Shown here in pieces: positions 46,253-58,372 of a DNA stretch of 64,000 nt. Source of the DNA: Eutypa lata (Eukaryota > Ascomycota > Sordariomycetes > Xylariales > Diatrypaceae). A program made the position numbers and the translations under genes. The notes under the pieces were generated by a model, which was given only the letters and a program-made list of their open reading frames with translations, was not told the DNA's origin and ran no database searches. The stretch spans positions 434,001 to 498,000 of the forward strand of contig JAKULF010000001.1 of NCBI GenBank assembly GCA_022661535.1, written 5' to 3'. The stretch's first letter is position 1. Every line of letters begins with the position of its first letter.

Positions 46253-49200
46253 TTAATTATTTATATTATTATTATTTTTAAAGTTATTTATACTTTATAA
46301 TAATAATAATAATTAATAATAATCGAAATAAATAAATTATTACGTAAATAAATTTAAAAATATTACGTAAATAATACTTTATTAAAAAAATTATAAATTA
46401 ATATATATATAAAAAATTTTATAATTTAATTAAAATTAAATTAAATTTATATAAAATTAATTTAATAAATTATTTTATAAAAATTACTTTATAAAAGTTA
46501 TTTTATAAAATAATATTAAAATATTTTTTAAATTAATATATTATAATTATTTATTATATTATTAAAAATATAATTTTAAAACTTTTTATTATATATAATT
46601 ATTTTTAAATAATTTTTTTCGAAATAATTAAAATAATAATAATATATATAAATAAAAAAATTTAAATAAATAATTTATTAAAGCGTTTTTTAAATTAATA
46701 TATTATAATTATTTTAAAAATATAATTTTAATAATTTTTATTATATAAAATTATTTATATATAATTTTATTTAAATAAATAAATTAATAATAATAATATA
46801 TTAATTAAATAACTTTTTAAATAAATATATTATTATTATTATTTTAATTATTTCGTAAAAAGTTATTTAAAAATAAAATTATATAAAAAAAACTTAAAAC
46901 GTTATAATTTCTTTAATTAAAATAATAATAATAATATATTAATTTAAAAAATATTTAAATAAAAATATTAAATATAATAAAAAATTTTATTTTTTATTTA
47001 AAAATAATTTCTTTTTAAAATTATATAAATTTATAAATATATTTTTATAAATTTTATTTAATTTCGAATTTAATTATATATTTTATTAAATTATATATAT
47101 TTAATTTAATTTAATATTAAAAAAATAAAAAAATAATATTATTTTTTTATTTTTTATAAAATAAATTATTTTAATATAATAAGTTTTAAAAATTATTAAA
47201 TAAAATTAAATTTTTTTTTATTAATTTTTAATTTTTAAATTTATTTTTAATTATTACGTTTAAAAAAACGATATAATTTTTCGCTTATAAATAAATTATA
47301 AAAATCGTTTTTTTTAAACGAAAATTTTTTTTATAAAATAAAAATTAATATAATTAATTTAACTTTTAAAAAACCTTTTATTTATTAAAATTTAAATTTA
47401 AAGTTATATATATATAAAGTAATTAAATTATTAAAATTAATTAAAAATTATTTTATAATTAAGTTTTATATTATTATTATAATTTATTTTTAAATTATAA
47501 TATTTTTTTTTATAAGTTTATAAATTATAAATTTTATCGTTATTTAAATTATTTAATTAAAAATTAAATAATTTATAAAATAAATTATTTAATTTTATAT
47601 TTTATTAAATAAAATTTAAATTTAAAAATTTTAAATTATAATTATTATATTTATAAATTTAATTATTATATTATAAATTTATTATATTAATTATATTAAA
47701 AATTTATATTTTATTTATTTATATATAATGAATTTTAAAAATAAATAATTAAAGTTATTATTATTTAAATTAAAAATTAAATAATTAATAATTAAGTAAT
47801 TAATAATTAAATAAATAATTAATATAATATTATTTAAGTTATTTAAATTTATAAATTATAAATTTAAAAGTTTATAAATTTATAAATTATTTTATAAGTT
47901 ATTTTATAAATTATTTTATAAGTTTATAAATTATAAAATTATAAGTTTATAAATTATAAATTTATAAATTTATAAATAATTTATAAATTTAAAAAGTAAT
48001 TAATAAATTTATAAATTTATAAAGTTAAATAAAGTTAAGTTTAAATAAATTAAATATATAAACCGAAAAAAAAAATATATTTAATTAATTACGATTATAA
48101 GTTATATATATATTTTTTAAAATAAATATATTTAATTAAAAGTTATTATAATAATAAATATATATTTTTAATATATTTAACGATTATTTAATTATTTAAA
48201 TAATAATTACGTAATTAATAACGTAAATTAATAACGTAATTAAATAATTTAAATTTAATATAAAATAATTTTTAATTAAAATAAATTATTTTTTCGTATT
48301 AAATTTAATAAATATATTTAATACGAAATTATTAATTATAACGTTATTATATTATCGTAATTATAATAATATAATTATTTTACGAAAAAAAACTTAAATA
48401 ATAAAATAATATATAATAATATAAAAATTTTAATTAAAATTAATATTAATATTTTTATTATTTAAAAAATTTATAACTTTTTTAAATTATATATTAAATA
48501 TTATTTAAATTCTTTTTTAATTTTTTAAAATAATATTATTTTTAATATAAATTTTAAATTTATTTATTAAAAATATAAAATTAATTTAATTTAATTTATT
48601 ATAATAATTATTAAAATAATTATAATTTAATAAATAATTATTATATATTTTTTAATATATTAAAAATCGAAATTTTTTATTAATATTAAAAAGTTCGTTA
48701 TAATTTTATAAAAAATAATTTAATAAAAATATTATTAATAATTATATATAAATATATATTAAAATAATAATATAAAATTTTAAATATAATTAATAATTTC
48801 TTTTATTTAAATTATAAATTAAAAAGTTTTAATTTTTTAAAACTTTAAAATAAAAAACATTATTTATAATTAAAAAATAATTTAAAAATTTATTATATAT
48901 TATTAAAAAAAATTATTTTATTATTATTTTTTATAATATTTATTATATATATATATTTATTAAAAAAACGATAATTAATATTTTATATTATTAAATTATT
49001 TTTTATAAATAAAGTTTATATAATATATAATAAATATTTTAAATTAAATAATTCTTTTTATTTATTTATAATTTTAAATATAAAAAATAAAATAAATTTT
49101 ATAATTTATATATAAATAAATATAATAATTTAAACTTTATTATAATATTTTATAACGTAATTAATAATAATATTAATATTAATAAATAAATATTATTATA

Positions 49201-52020
49201 TTATAAATTAAAAAATTATAAATTCTTTTCGATTTTTATAATTAATATAAAAACGATATATAAATTTAAAAATAAATTTTTTTTAATTATTTTTATTTTT
49301 ATTTTATTAATTTAAAAATAATATAAATTTAAATAATATTTATTTTAATTAAATTTAAATTTAAAAATTATTAATATTATTATTTTAATTTATAATTTTA
49401 AATTTTAAATTTATAATAATAATGTAATATTTTTATATTTTAATAAATTTAATTTAAAACTTTTTATTAAATATATTAAAAACGATTTAATATTAAATTA
49501 ATATAATTTATAAAAATAATTATTATTATAATTTTATTATTTAAATAAAAATTAAAGTTTTTTTAAATTAAATTTTTATAAATAAAAATAATATTATAAA
49601 AAGATTTATTATTTATATTAAAATATTATATTATAATATAAAAACTTTTTATAATAATTAATAAAAATATAATATATATAATTTTTCGTTTAAAGTTTTA
49701 TAATAATTAAAATTTAATATATATTAATATAAGCTTTATTAATAAAAATTTATTAAATTTAAAATTATAAATATTAAAAAAATATTTAAATAATAAATAA
49801 ACGCTTTATATATTTATTTTTTTAAATTTTTTTAATATAATATAAAATTTAATTAAATAAAGTTTAAATTTTAAAAATATTTAAATTTTTAAAAACTTTT
49901 TATAAATTCTTTTTAATAATAAATTATTTATAATAATATTTATTAATATAAAATTTTTTATATTTATAAATTTAATATTATATTAACGTATTTAAAATAA
50001 TATAACGAAAATTATAATATTTTATAAAACGTTTATTTTTTTATTTTATAATATATTTAATATATTTTTAATAAAATATATTATAATAATAAATTTTTAT
50101 AAAATTAATATATTTTTTAAAAAATAATAATAAATAAATAAAGAAAAATAAAATTTAAAAATAATTAAATTCGTTAATAAAAATATAATATATAAAAAAT
50201 ATAAATAAATAATAAACTTTTTTAAAGTTTTAATATACAAAGTTTTTAAAAAAGAAATTTAAAATTAATTTAATTTATTTTAATTTATTAATATATTTAA
50301 AACGATAATTTTATTATATATATTAATATTTTTATTATTAATTTTATTTATTAATTTAATATTTATAAATATATTATTAATATTTATAACTTTTTAAATT
50401 AAAAATTAATTAAAAATAAATTTTTTTTTAATTTTTTTTTAATAATTTAAAATAAAATTATAATATTTTAAATAATAATAAAATAAATAATTAAATTATT
50501 ATTTAATTATTCGTTTATAAATATAAAATTAACGTTAAAATTATTATTTTATTTTTAATAAAACGATAAATAATAATATTAAAGTTTTTAAATAAAATAA
50601 ATAATTTATTATAAACTTTATTAATATTACGAAAAAAAAATTATATAATTACGATATTTATATTATTAATTATAAACTTAAATAAAATTAATAATATTTA
50701 TATAAATCTTTATAATAAATAATTTTTATTATATATAAATAATTTTTCGTTAAAATTACGAAAAAAATATATTAAATTTTAAAAATATTAAAAGTATTTT
50801 AAAATAATTTATTAAATTACGTAAAATAATAATAATTAATTATAAATATAAATAAAATTAAATAAACGAAATTATTTAAATTTATTATTTAATTTTTATA
50901 ATTTCGATTTATTATATTTTTAATTATAAATTAAACGTTTTTTAAATAAAAAACTTATTTAATTAAAATATAATAAAATAATTTAATTTAAAAATTATTA
51001 TATATTATATTTATAATAACTTTTTTATTTTATAATAAAATTTATTATAATAAAAAATAAACGAAATAAAAACTTAATAAAATAAAATAAATATTTAAAT
51101 AAAACGTTAATAAAAGCGATTATATAATATATATTTAATTAAATCGAAAAATACTTTTTAAAATTAATTAAAAAAATTAATATAATTTCATTTTAAATTA
51201 ATTATTTTTAAAAAAATATTATTATTAATATTTATTATTTATATTATTTTTATTTTTATTTTAAATTTTATAATTAATTTCGAAAAACGTTAAAATAAAA
51301 ATATTTATTAAATATAATTAAAAAGTTTATATAAAATTATTTATTATATTAAATAAATATTTTTATAAATATTTTAAAATTTAAATATATTAATATATAA
51401 TAAAAATTATTTAAATTATAATTTATTAATTAAAATAAATCTTTATATAATTTATTTTTTAAAAAAATAATTTAATAAAAAATATATTTATTATTTAAAT
51501 ATATTTTATATTTTTTATATTTAATTTTATATTTTAAATAATTAAATTAATTATATTTACGTTTAAACGTTTTAAAAATATAAATTATTTAAAATTAAAA
51601 CTTTTTAAATTTAATTTTATTTTCGAAAATTTTATTTTCGAAAACTTTATTATTTAATTATTTTTTTATAAATTTAATAAAATATTTAATAATTAAATTA
51701 ATTAATTTATAATTATTAAATTTTAAATAAAATAATTAATTATTATATTAAAAAAATACGTTTAAAAAAACGTAAAAAAACATTTTTTAATTTAAATAAA
51801 ACTTTTATTTAATTATAAAACGTAATAAAAATTAAAAAAAAAATATAAAAATATTTATAAAAATATTTATATTAATTATTTTATAAAATTAAATAATAAA
51901 AATATTAATATAAAAAAATATATAAAGATTTATAAATTTAATTTAAAAAAAATACTTTAATAATAATATAAATATTAAAGATTAAATATAAAGAAAGTTA
52001 TTATAATAACTTCGAAAATC

Positions 52021-53969
52021 GATGGCGCGTTATAAAGATAACTCGTTATAAAAGGGGTTACTTTATTAAGCCAAATTAAACAATATGTTCAACGCCGATC
52101 GCATTCTTATTCGCGCATAAAGCCATAACTTTATCAATCTTTCAGCGTGTTGCTACGCTGTCTATTTAGGCTACGGTAAGGTCACCCAGTGAAACCTTCC
52201 GTTGGGCTTCCTCCTAGGCCGCCTTTTGCTAACTGCTCTTGTTCGAAGAGACCCTAATGTTATAGAGCTTGCCAAATGGGACAGACCTGCGGTTCTTGGC
52301 GAGTTACCCGGTCGTGATAATCTCGAGAGCAGAGTGAGCAGGGTAGTTGTGACGGTTCAGAATACAGGGACTATACCATTACACCAGCAAAAGTAGAATA
52401 TTGTTAGCCCGGGAGCTAACCATCCTGCATAGCCTTATATAGTCACTTAGCACCGTGACAGTAGTCAAATGATTCATTATCCTGTTAGATTAATTCTGTT
52501 AGATGGTGTTCAGGTTGATCTCTATGCCAGTAAGGATCTTGGTCGTTGTCTCTATATGGCCTTTGAAACCATTGGCTTTACAGTTAATACCAGGAAGATT
52601 AGTGAGAAATCTTGAAAGTTTTTATTAAGGTCTTTATTTTGAGCTTACGTACCCTCGTTCCCCCCTAGAGAATGCGGGGTTACTAAAACTATTTATATGG
52701 TAAGGCATTAAAAGGCTCAAAGACAGCAATGAATAAAAAATTACATTAGCGTCGTAAGACTTCCCCGGGCAAGATTAACTACCCGGGAAAACCCTTACAC
52801 TTTTTCACTTCACAGATACGGAAACGGCTCATAACTCCAATCGGTTCCGAAATCATCAAAAATATCGAGTTATGTGATGAGAGAATAGGTTGAAAAGCAC
52901 CTAGCTCTAGATCTAGGAAGGTACCTATGAATAGGCGAAGTGCCTGACCCAACACTACCACATCTAAATCACCTAGAAAACGCTTCTAGGTATGACACCT
53001 AGATATGCTGCCGTACCATTAAAGTGGCACATTTCTCACACCTAGAATCTGCAGTCTTCATTCTGTTGCCAGCAGCATTCGTTAAAGGCCCCTGCTGGAG
53101 TTAGGGGCCCCTATTTATAGTGGCACGTGCGCTTTGACCACGTGAAAGGCGAATATAGCCCAGTTGTGAACAAAGACAGAACAAGTCTATCAAGTACACT
53201 ACAATTTAATTAAAACCCCATTTTCCCGTCGCATTTCAGAATTGTAATTGTAACTATTAGAGCAACTTTTTGTTTAAGGTTTTGTTAATAGGGGCTGAAA
53301 CTAGTGTGACATGTGTACAAGTTGTGGCGGAAACATTGTGTGTGAAAGGTGAAGGTGATGTCTGAAGTTCAGACTTTTTTTTCTTTTTCTTTTTTTCCAC
53401 GACTTCCTGGAACCATCACTTTATCATCATAATGATGGTAACTAGTGCTCCATATCAGATCAAAGTCGGAGGGCAGTTCTATTCACCCCATAGCAAGTAG
53501 CCTGTCGTAAAACCAAAAGGTATTGGAAGAACGACGTATGTTTGCTAGCACTCAAAGATCAAGACCACGGGCTGGCCTATTAATGATACGCGACTACTTT
53601 GCGACTCATCGCAAGTTCACACTCAGTTTAGCGCTCTGAGTCACTTGCTTGTTCCGCTCACCAGTAACTCACTTCTAATTGCTTGCTTGCCTATATCTAT
53701 CTGTCTTGAAAACTACGGATTTACTCCCCTGGTGAAATGATATGAACACAAATTTGAGTCACAGGTCGGAATCTTAGGCATAGTTTGGGAGATATGATTC
53801 ATCCTGAAGAAAGACAATATTTGCTTGCAACTCTTTCTGTGTGTCATGGTGGTATATTTATATGGTAACTTCCCTCCTAATAACCGGTTCAATATAGCAT
53901 TGCTAGCTCCCAACATCTTGTAAGGCTCTCATACATCCCTATCTATTCTTTTCCCTGCGCCATCAGCAC
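52021..53969. other. Unassigned sequence at the edge of the A/T block
   Basis: Base composition returns to normal within about 50 bases at 52020. No gene was recognised. The first 450 bases contain a short open frame (52202-52396) and the second copy of the diverged repeat, so this may be the less mutated end of an old element. A pyrimidine run (TTTTTTTTCTTTTTCTTTTTTTCC) lies near 53375. Confidence 0.45.
52371..52450 (+). repeat. Diverged dispersed repeat, copy 2
   Basis: Matches 34827-34905 in the blocks TATACCATTAC, AAAAGTAG and CGGGAGCTAAC, with TGCAT-GCC after it. It lies about 350 bases outside the A/T block. Confidence 0.6.
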
Positions 53970-54677
53970 ATGGCCCACATGGTTTCCTATCAGATTATTG
54001 CCGATTCCAGCCCGGAAGATAAAGGTGGAGTGAAGCTTGAGCCTCGAAGCATCTACTTATCGGTACATGATAGAGCTAAGGATGAATATGGAGAATTTGT
54101 TTGTTGGCCCTTTAGATGAATCCATGGTATATTTCATGCTAATCAACTTAGCATTGGGGTATTGTCGTAACCCTTGAGAATGGAACGCCCATGTTCCACC
54201 ACGCTACTAATACCAATCCTAGTAACCCAGCTCATGGGACCTGGTTCTATGAAATGAAAGGGGGTGCGAATGGGGAGGATATACGCCAATCCCAGAATCT
54301 TCTCGTGTTCTTCAAGTTGAAGACACTCGACGTTGCAACTTGTTTTCCACAGCTCGGTTCCTTGCTAATGATCCTCGAGCGCGAACCAATTCCAAAAGAT
54401 GGTCGGAATTCAGTGTTGAAAGATGGAGAGCTGTTCAGCTGCGAAACTTGGATACGGGGTGCTGTGGAAAAGTTAGGTGATAAAGAACTTACATCGGTGA
54501 ATGCTGAAGGTAAATGGTACTTAGGTTTTATCTGACTACAAGAAAAGTGCTAATCACCATATAGTGGCATTATTTTGTGGAAGCGAGGCTGCCAGAGACT
54601 ACCGTAAGGAACTCCAGGAGACGGGCAAAGCTGTAGAAAAGGGACGATTCAGGATTGTTTGGGTCAATTCCCAGTGA
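53970..54677 (+). CDS. Unrecognised 199-residue fungal protein
   Basis: Three exons, 53970-54098, 54152-54509 and 54565-54677, join in frame to 199 residues. The first donor is the rare GTTTGT form; the branch site GCTAATC and acceptor TTAG are normal, and joining there restores an IYLSVHDR ... EFHWGIVVTLENG stretch. The pattern 'strand - HWG - strand - GT - FHH', followed later by LFSCETWIRGAV and a C-terminal RFRIVWVNSQ, resembles small fungal proteins of the DUF6914 sort, whose fold and role are not known to me; this comparison is from memory and weak. There is no signal peptide or membrane segment. The gene lies between the A/T block and the ubiquitin hydrolase, and looks intact. Confidence 0.65.
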
Positions 54678-55000
54678 ATTCCCAGTGAACTTCGTTAGGG
54701 GAGGGGATTGGGTGAGTTGAAGGGGCGTCATCATCAGATCAGGACGGCTAGATACTTAGTTTCACGAAAATGTCACGGGGGCTTAGGTAGACAATGTTGG
54801 GTAACGCAAATGCACTGGTTTTGATTACGAAGGTCTAGTCTATCCTTCGGGGTTATGGATTAACGAGTTTTGACTATTACGTGTTGCACATTCAAAGCTT
54901 AAATTACGCATCCAACCATTTGAATCCCTGCTACTTGGGTTGGATTTGCTAAAAATTAGACGGGATGAATCATTGCGCGCAGGTAGGAGACTGGCCGTAG
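54678..55000. other. Convergent 3' flanks, no gene seen
   Basis: Short spacer between convergent genes; no signals beyond ordinary A/T-leaning sequence. TTCCCAGTGAATTCCCAGTGAA near 54667 is a short direct repeat at the stop codon of the preceding gene. Confidence 0.45.
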
Positions 55001-55790
55001 CTAGGACCTACGAGCCAATGCAATGCAGCTGAACCGAAGATCCTCTCCCCCAGCGTCAGACACTAATTTTATGATTCGTTTGAGTCCCAAGTCAAGCGCT
55101 CGAGGACTCAGCACATCCTCATCATCTACGAGACTTCCCCTCTCCAGAGGACCCTTCCTTCCTCCCTCCAGTTCCCAGAGTTTACCGTCAGCCTTGACAT
55201 AAGACACAAAGTGCTGGCCGATACGCTCGGCTGCTGGAATGACAACTGTATCCCCGGCTTCCTCGACGGATTTGTGAGCGATCTCAAAGGGCACGTTGTT
55301 GTACAGCATGTCAGCTCGCTCGGTCATCTGCAGCGGTATAGCCTGGCTGCGTATGGTCGCGAGGTCTGAGTCGGGCTGAATGAAGTCGGCAGCCGGTCCG
55401 TTGATGGCAAGGTGGAGAAGACCGATCGAGCCACAGGCGTTACCGATGGTCTGCTTGAACCAGATAACCGGCTCGTCGGGGCCAGATCCCGCGTAGTCGC
55501 CCATTCCGGCGTCCTCAGCTTGGCGGTCGCGATCCCATGCCGGAGTGAAGGGGATGATGACGAGCAAAGCCAAGACGGGCCGAGGAATATGGGCTAGTAG
55601 TTCTGGCTCGTCTAAAGAATAGACATCGTAGAATTGTAGCTCGGGCGACAAACCTAGCTTTGTTGCTAGTCGGGTCATCACATCGGGATTGTTCTCTACC
55701 ATACATTGTTAGGTGGTGTGTAGAATAACCATAGTCTGGATCATGGATGTCTGAAACCTTACCGAGCATCCGCCACTTTTTCCCCTCCAT
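55001..55790 (-). CDS. Ubiquitin carboxyl-terminal hydrolase (UCH family, peptidase C12)
   Basis: Two exons, 55790-55763 and 55695-55001, give 240 residues. The first exon (MEGKKWRMLG-type start) joins to ENNPDVMTRLATKLGL, as expected for UCH proteins. The oxyanion Gln and nucleophile are in FKQTIGNACGSIGLLH (Q91, C97) and the catalytic His in GQHFVSYV (H171). The third residue, Asp in the usual ELDG motif, is Glu here (ELEGG, E186). The crossover loop lies at about residues 155-166. These enzymes free ubiquitin from small adducts and from precursor proteins. Length is close to human UCH-L3 and yeast Yuh1. The Asp-to-Glu change keeps the charge, so the enzyme may still be active. Cytosolic. 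Confidence 0.93.
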
Positions 55791-57056
55791 TATGGCAGTG
55801 ATTAGGTGATATATTAATCTCCTGACAGGTTTGTTGCAAACGGAAGATTTGTGGCTGTGGTTGGTGACGGTGAGAAATTAGGTGAAGCAGGCCTGGTTCT
55901 CAAAAAGTCTACTATCTTAATTAAAGTTGTCAAATGCAACTATTTAGCCTTCCTAAATCCTAGGTAGGTAGGTTAGGTACTTGCAGCTTCAACAGGCAAA
56001 CATTTGAAGGAGATAGAGATATTAGACTAAGAGGGGCACAAAGGAAATAATCTTTGAAGAAGGCAACCACCACCCCGCGTGCAGGCAGAAGCAGATGAGG
56101 TGGCACCTCTGCTTGAATCGGGGTTTTGGTAGGTACCGCAATACAATATGCATGTAAATATGCATGTCGCTCTCATTGGCTAATATTATTATTTTAGTCC
56201 AGGTAATGTTCTTTTATTGAGGAGAGCTATGTAGGTAAGTACATATATGCATGTAGCCACTACCTATTAATGACCTATGTGTGTACGACATAATATAGGA
56301 GTCTTTACACATTATATTAGTAAGATTCATTTGTAGTTTTAATATTCAGAGCCTTACGAAATTGAGGGTGGGCTTATTTGCGTGATGTTATATATAAGAT
56401 AACGTAACAGTGATATTGAAGAGGTATTATAATTATATGTAGGTAAGGTTTCTGATGAACCTTCCCATTAGTTGTCAACAGATTTAATACTCACCTACTA
56501 TGATCACATATATTCTCTTGTTTAGTTCCATATTATACGTTATCTATCCTCTTGAACCTTTCTAATTTCAATGACTGAATTATTCATTGTAACATCGTAA
56601 AGGGCTGGGAAAGCAAGTTTAAGGAAGGTTGCGCATAAATGAACCTATTCTGTTACCGTTCCGGCTATTAACAAAGCCACACGACGGTTATATTCTTCTA
56701 TGTTTTATACGCTTCGAGCCTTGTGAAGCGTTTACAATGCCATTGAAATTGACAATAGTTATGATAATGTACAAGATCGTTTTAAACAAAGAGATATAAT
56801 CCGTTTATCTGATGTTTGACCCCTTTATGGGGCCATTGTACATATTAAATAAAGACGTCTTCGAAAGGAAAAAAAGCAACTATGAGAACACTATTCATTT
56901 TAAATGCGTTCAATCCATTCTTTGCATTCGGCTATAAAAGTATACCTTTCCAAGTAATAACGAAGATGGCACTACATCTATCAACTACAACAAAAGCATC
57001 CTGCATCACTTTGGACGTACTTGTCATTTTCTTTCTAAACCCTCAAATTCCCAGCC
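55791..57056. other. Divergent promoter region, no gene seen
   Basis: About 1.3 kb of A/T-leaning spacer, with a CCTAGGTAGGTAGGTTAGGTA motif near 55960 and several TATATA words. No gene recognised. Confidence 0.45.
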
Positions 57057-57932
57057 ATGTCTCGCGAAAACCAGCTTGGTGCCCATTGGGAGATGAATGA
57101 GAAGATGGAAAGGCTATTAGTAAGCAGTAACAAAGCGTCTGATGCTGAGTGGGTTTCGTCAGTTCTCGTTGAGAAGAAACCAAACCCCCTGAGTGAGCAA
57201 GACTACATCGGTGCACCTGACCAGATAGCAGTACTCCGAGCAACAGTAGCTCTCTCCATCCACTTACCTGAGGTAGACCTGAGCCACTTGCACGGCATTG
57301 TGTCTGATTGTTTCATTCATTCTGCCTTTTGGGGGTTTTACCACGCAAACTTCAAGGAATCTCCCCGTCTCACCACCGAGGATGTCATGAGAGCATCTAA
57401 ACTGTTCGAAGAGAACCTAGCACATCTCACCGTAAGGCGCGTACCATTTCCCGATAGGTGGGCATGGGAGAGTGAGCATCACCTGGCATATTTCTTATTG
57501 GATTGTTGGCAAACCATCGATTTTCGTTGTAAGCTCCAGGGCGTACTGAACTGGACTAACAATGTCCGCCTTCAGGTTATTTTTGGCTTGCTCGGACTCT
57601 TCATCAGACTCCTCGAAACCGGTGTCATCACTCCCTCTTTTGGACGCTTCCTGAAAAACTACCGTGCCCACCATGAACACTTTGAACGGTTCCATAAGGA
57701 ACTGTTTTCCTCCAGGTCGGACTTCAACGTCGCGCATTTAGTTGAAGAGCTGGAGCAACATGACCCCGAAGGTCACGTTGCCTTCTTTGAGGGATTCTTT
57801 AATATCCTTGGCAGAAATGATTGGAACTTTGAAGGTGCCTACAAGCGATACGGATTTGTCGCCCAATCAGTGGTTATTCCTTTAGAAAATGAAGATTACA
57901 GTGCAGGTAACGAAGATGCCGATATGCTTTAA
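57057..57932 (+). CDS. Unrecognised 291-residue protein
   Basis: A single exon of 291 residues with normal protein composition and a good start context. It is predicted to be mainly helical. Visible stretches are AVLRATVALSIHLPEVDL, HSAFWGFYHANF, LAYFLLDCWQTIDF, VIFGLLGLFIRLLETG (hydrophobic, but more likely a buried helix than a membrane span) and FFEGFFNILGRNDWNFEGAY. The acidic C-terminus ends in ENEDYSAGNEDADML. There is no signal peptide. I recognise no family. It stands alone between two spacers and runs in the same direction as the dead peptidase gene downstream. Because it is long and intact I am confident it is a gene, not of its role. Confidence 0.7.
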   Translation: MSRENQLGAHWEMNEKMERLLVSSNKASDAEWVSSVLVEKKPNPLSEQDYIGAPDQIAVLRATVALSIHLPEVDLSHLHGIVSDCFIHSAFWGFYHANFKESPRLTTEDVMRASKLFEENLAHLTVRRVPFPDRWAWESEHHLAYFLLDCWQTIDFRCKLQGVLNWTNNVRLQVIFGLLGLFIRLLETGVITPSFGRFLKNYRAHHEHFERFHKELFSSRSDFNVAHLVEELEQHDPEGHVAFFEGFFNILGRNDWNFEGAYKRYGFVAQSVVIPLENEDYSAGNEDADML

Positions 57933-58372
57933 TATTGAAGCAATTATTAGTTAGTGCCCAGAATAGCTGCGCAATGTTAGTGCCCCAGTTCGGGTGAAAT
58001 CCAATCCTTCAAGTTTTTATTTCCAGAGAACAGCGGGAACATCAACCACCATCCACAGCCTTAATGAAGCCTTGAAACAGGATGTATATGAGATTCGTTA
58101 CCATGACCAACTGTTTGAGCCGTATTGTATAGTTCTTCATTTTACATCTCTTTTGTTACAATCTCGAATGTATTATTTATTTTACAGGTTGATGCGTAGA
58201 ATTGTGGTTGTTGCTTCGTGACTCATGTTAGTAGAATGTTAGTAGGCTGTCCCCTTACTAGAGCAACCTTTTCATGAGCAAGGGATGTCGTTGCAAGATA
58301 TCGGGTACAGCTTCCTGAACTACCTTGGTGAACTAAGGTTGTCTTCATAAGCTCCTGGGATCTCTGCTAAAA
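57933..58372. other. Intergenic, no gene seen
   Basis: Spacer before the peptidase pseudogene; a short open frame at 57994-58221 is not called. Confidence 0.45.

Larger units (their letters stand above)
43440..52020. repeat. 8.6-kb extremely A/T-rich block (RIP-degraded repeat DNA)
   Basis: Almost every base is A or T, with only a few G/C per line, and both edges are sharp. Stop codons fill all six frames and no gene survives. The remaining C and G sit mainly in CG, CT and AG steps; CA and TG steps are almost absent inside the block although they are common on both sides. That is the signature of repeat-induced point mutation, which changes C to T preferentially at CpA. The block is presumably one or more old transposable elements, now probably heterochromatic. 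Their identity can no longer be read. A centromeric or other structural role cannot be excluded, but the size is small for that. Confidence 0.92.

Noticed and set aside
43440..52020. A/T block considered as mitochondrial DNA inserted in the nucleus or as a centromere
   Set aside because: No mitochondrial gene, rRNA or tRNA pattern is visible, and the CpA-depleted, CpG-keeping pattern is better explained by RIP. The size is small for a centromere.
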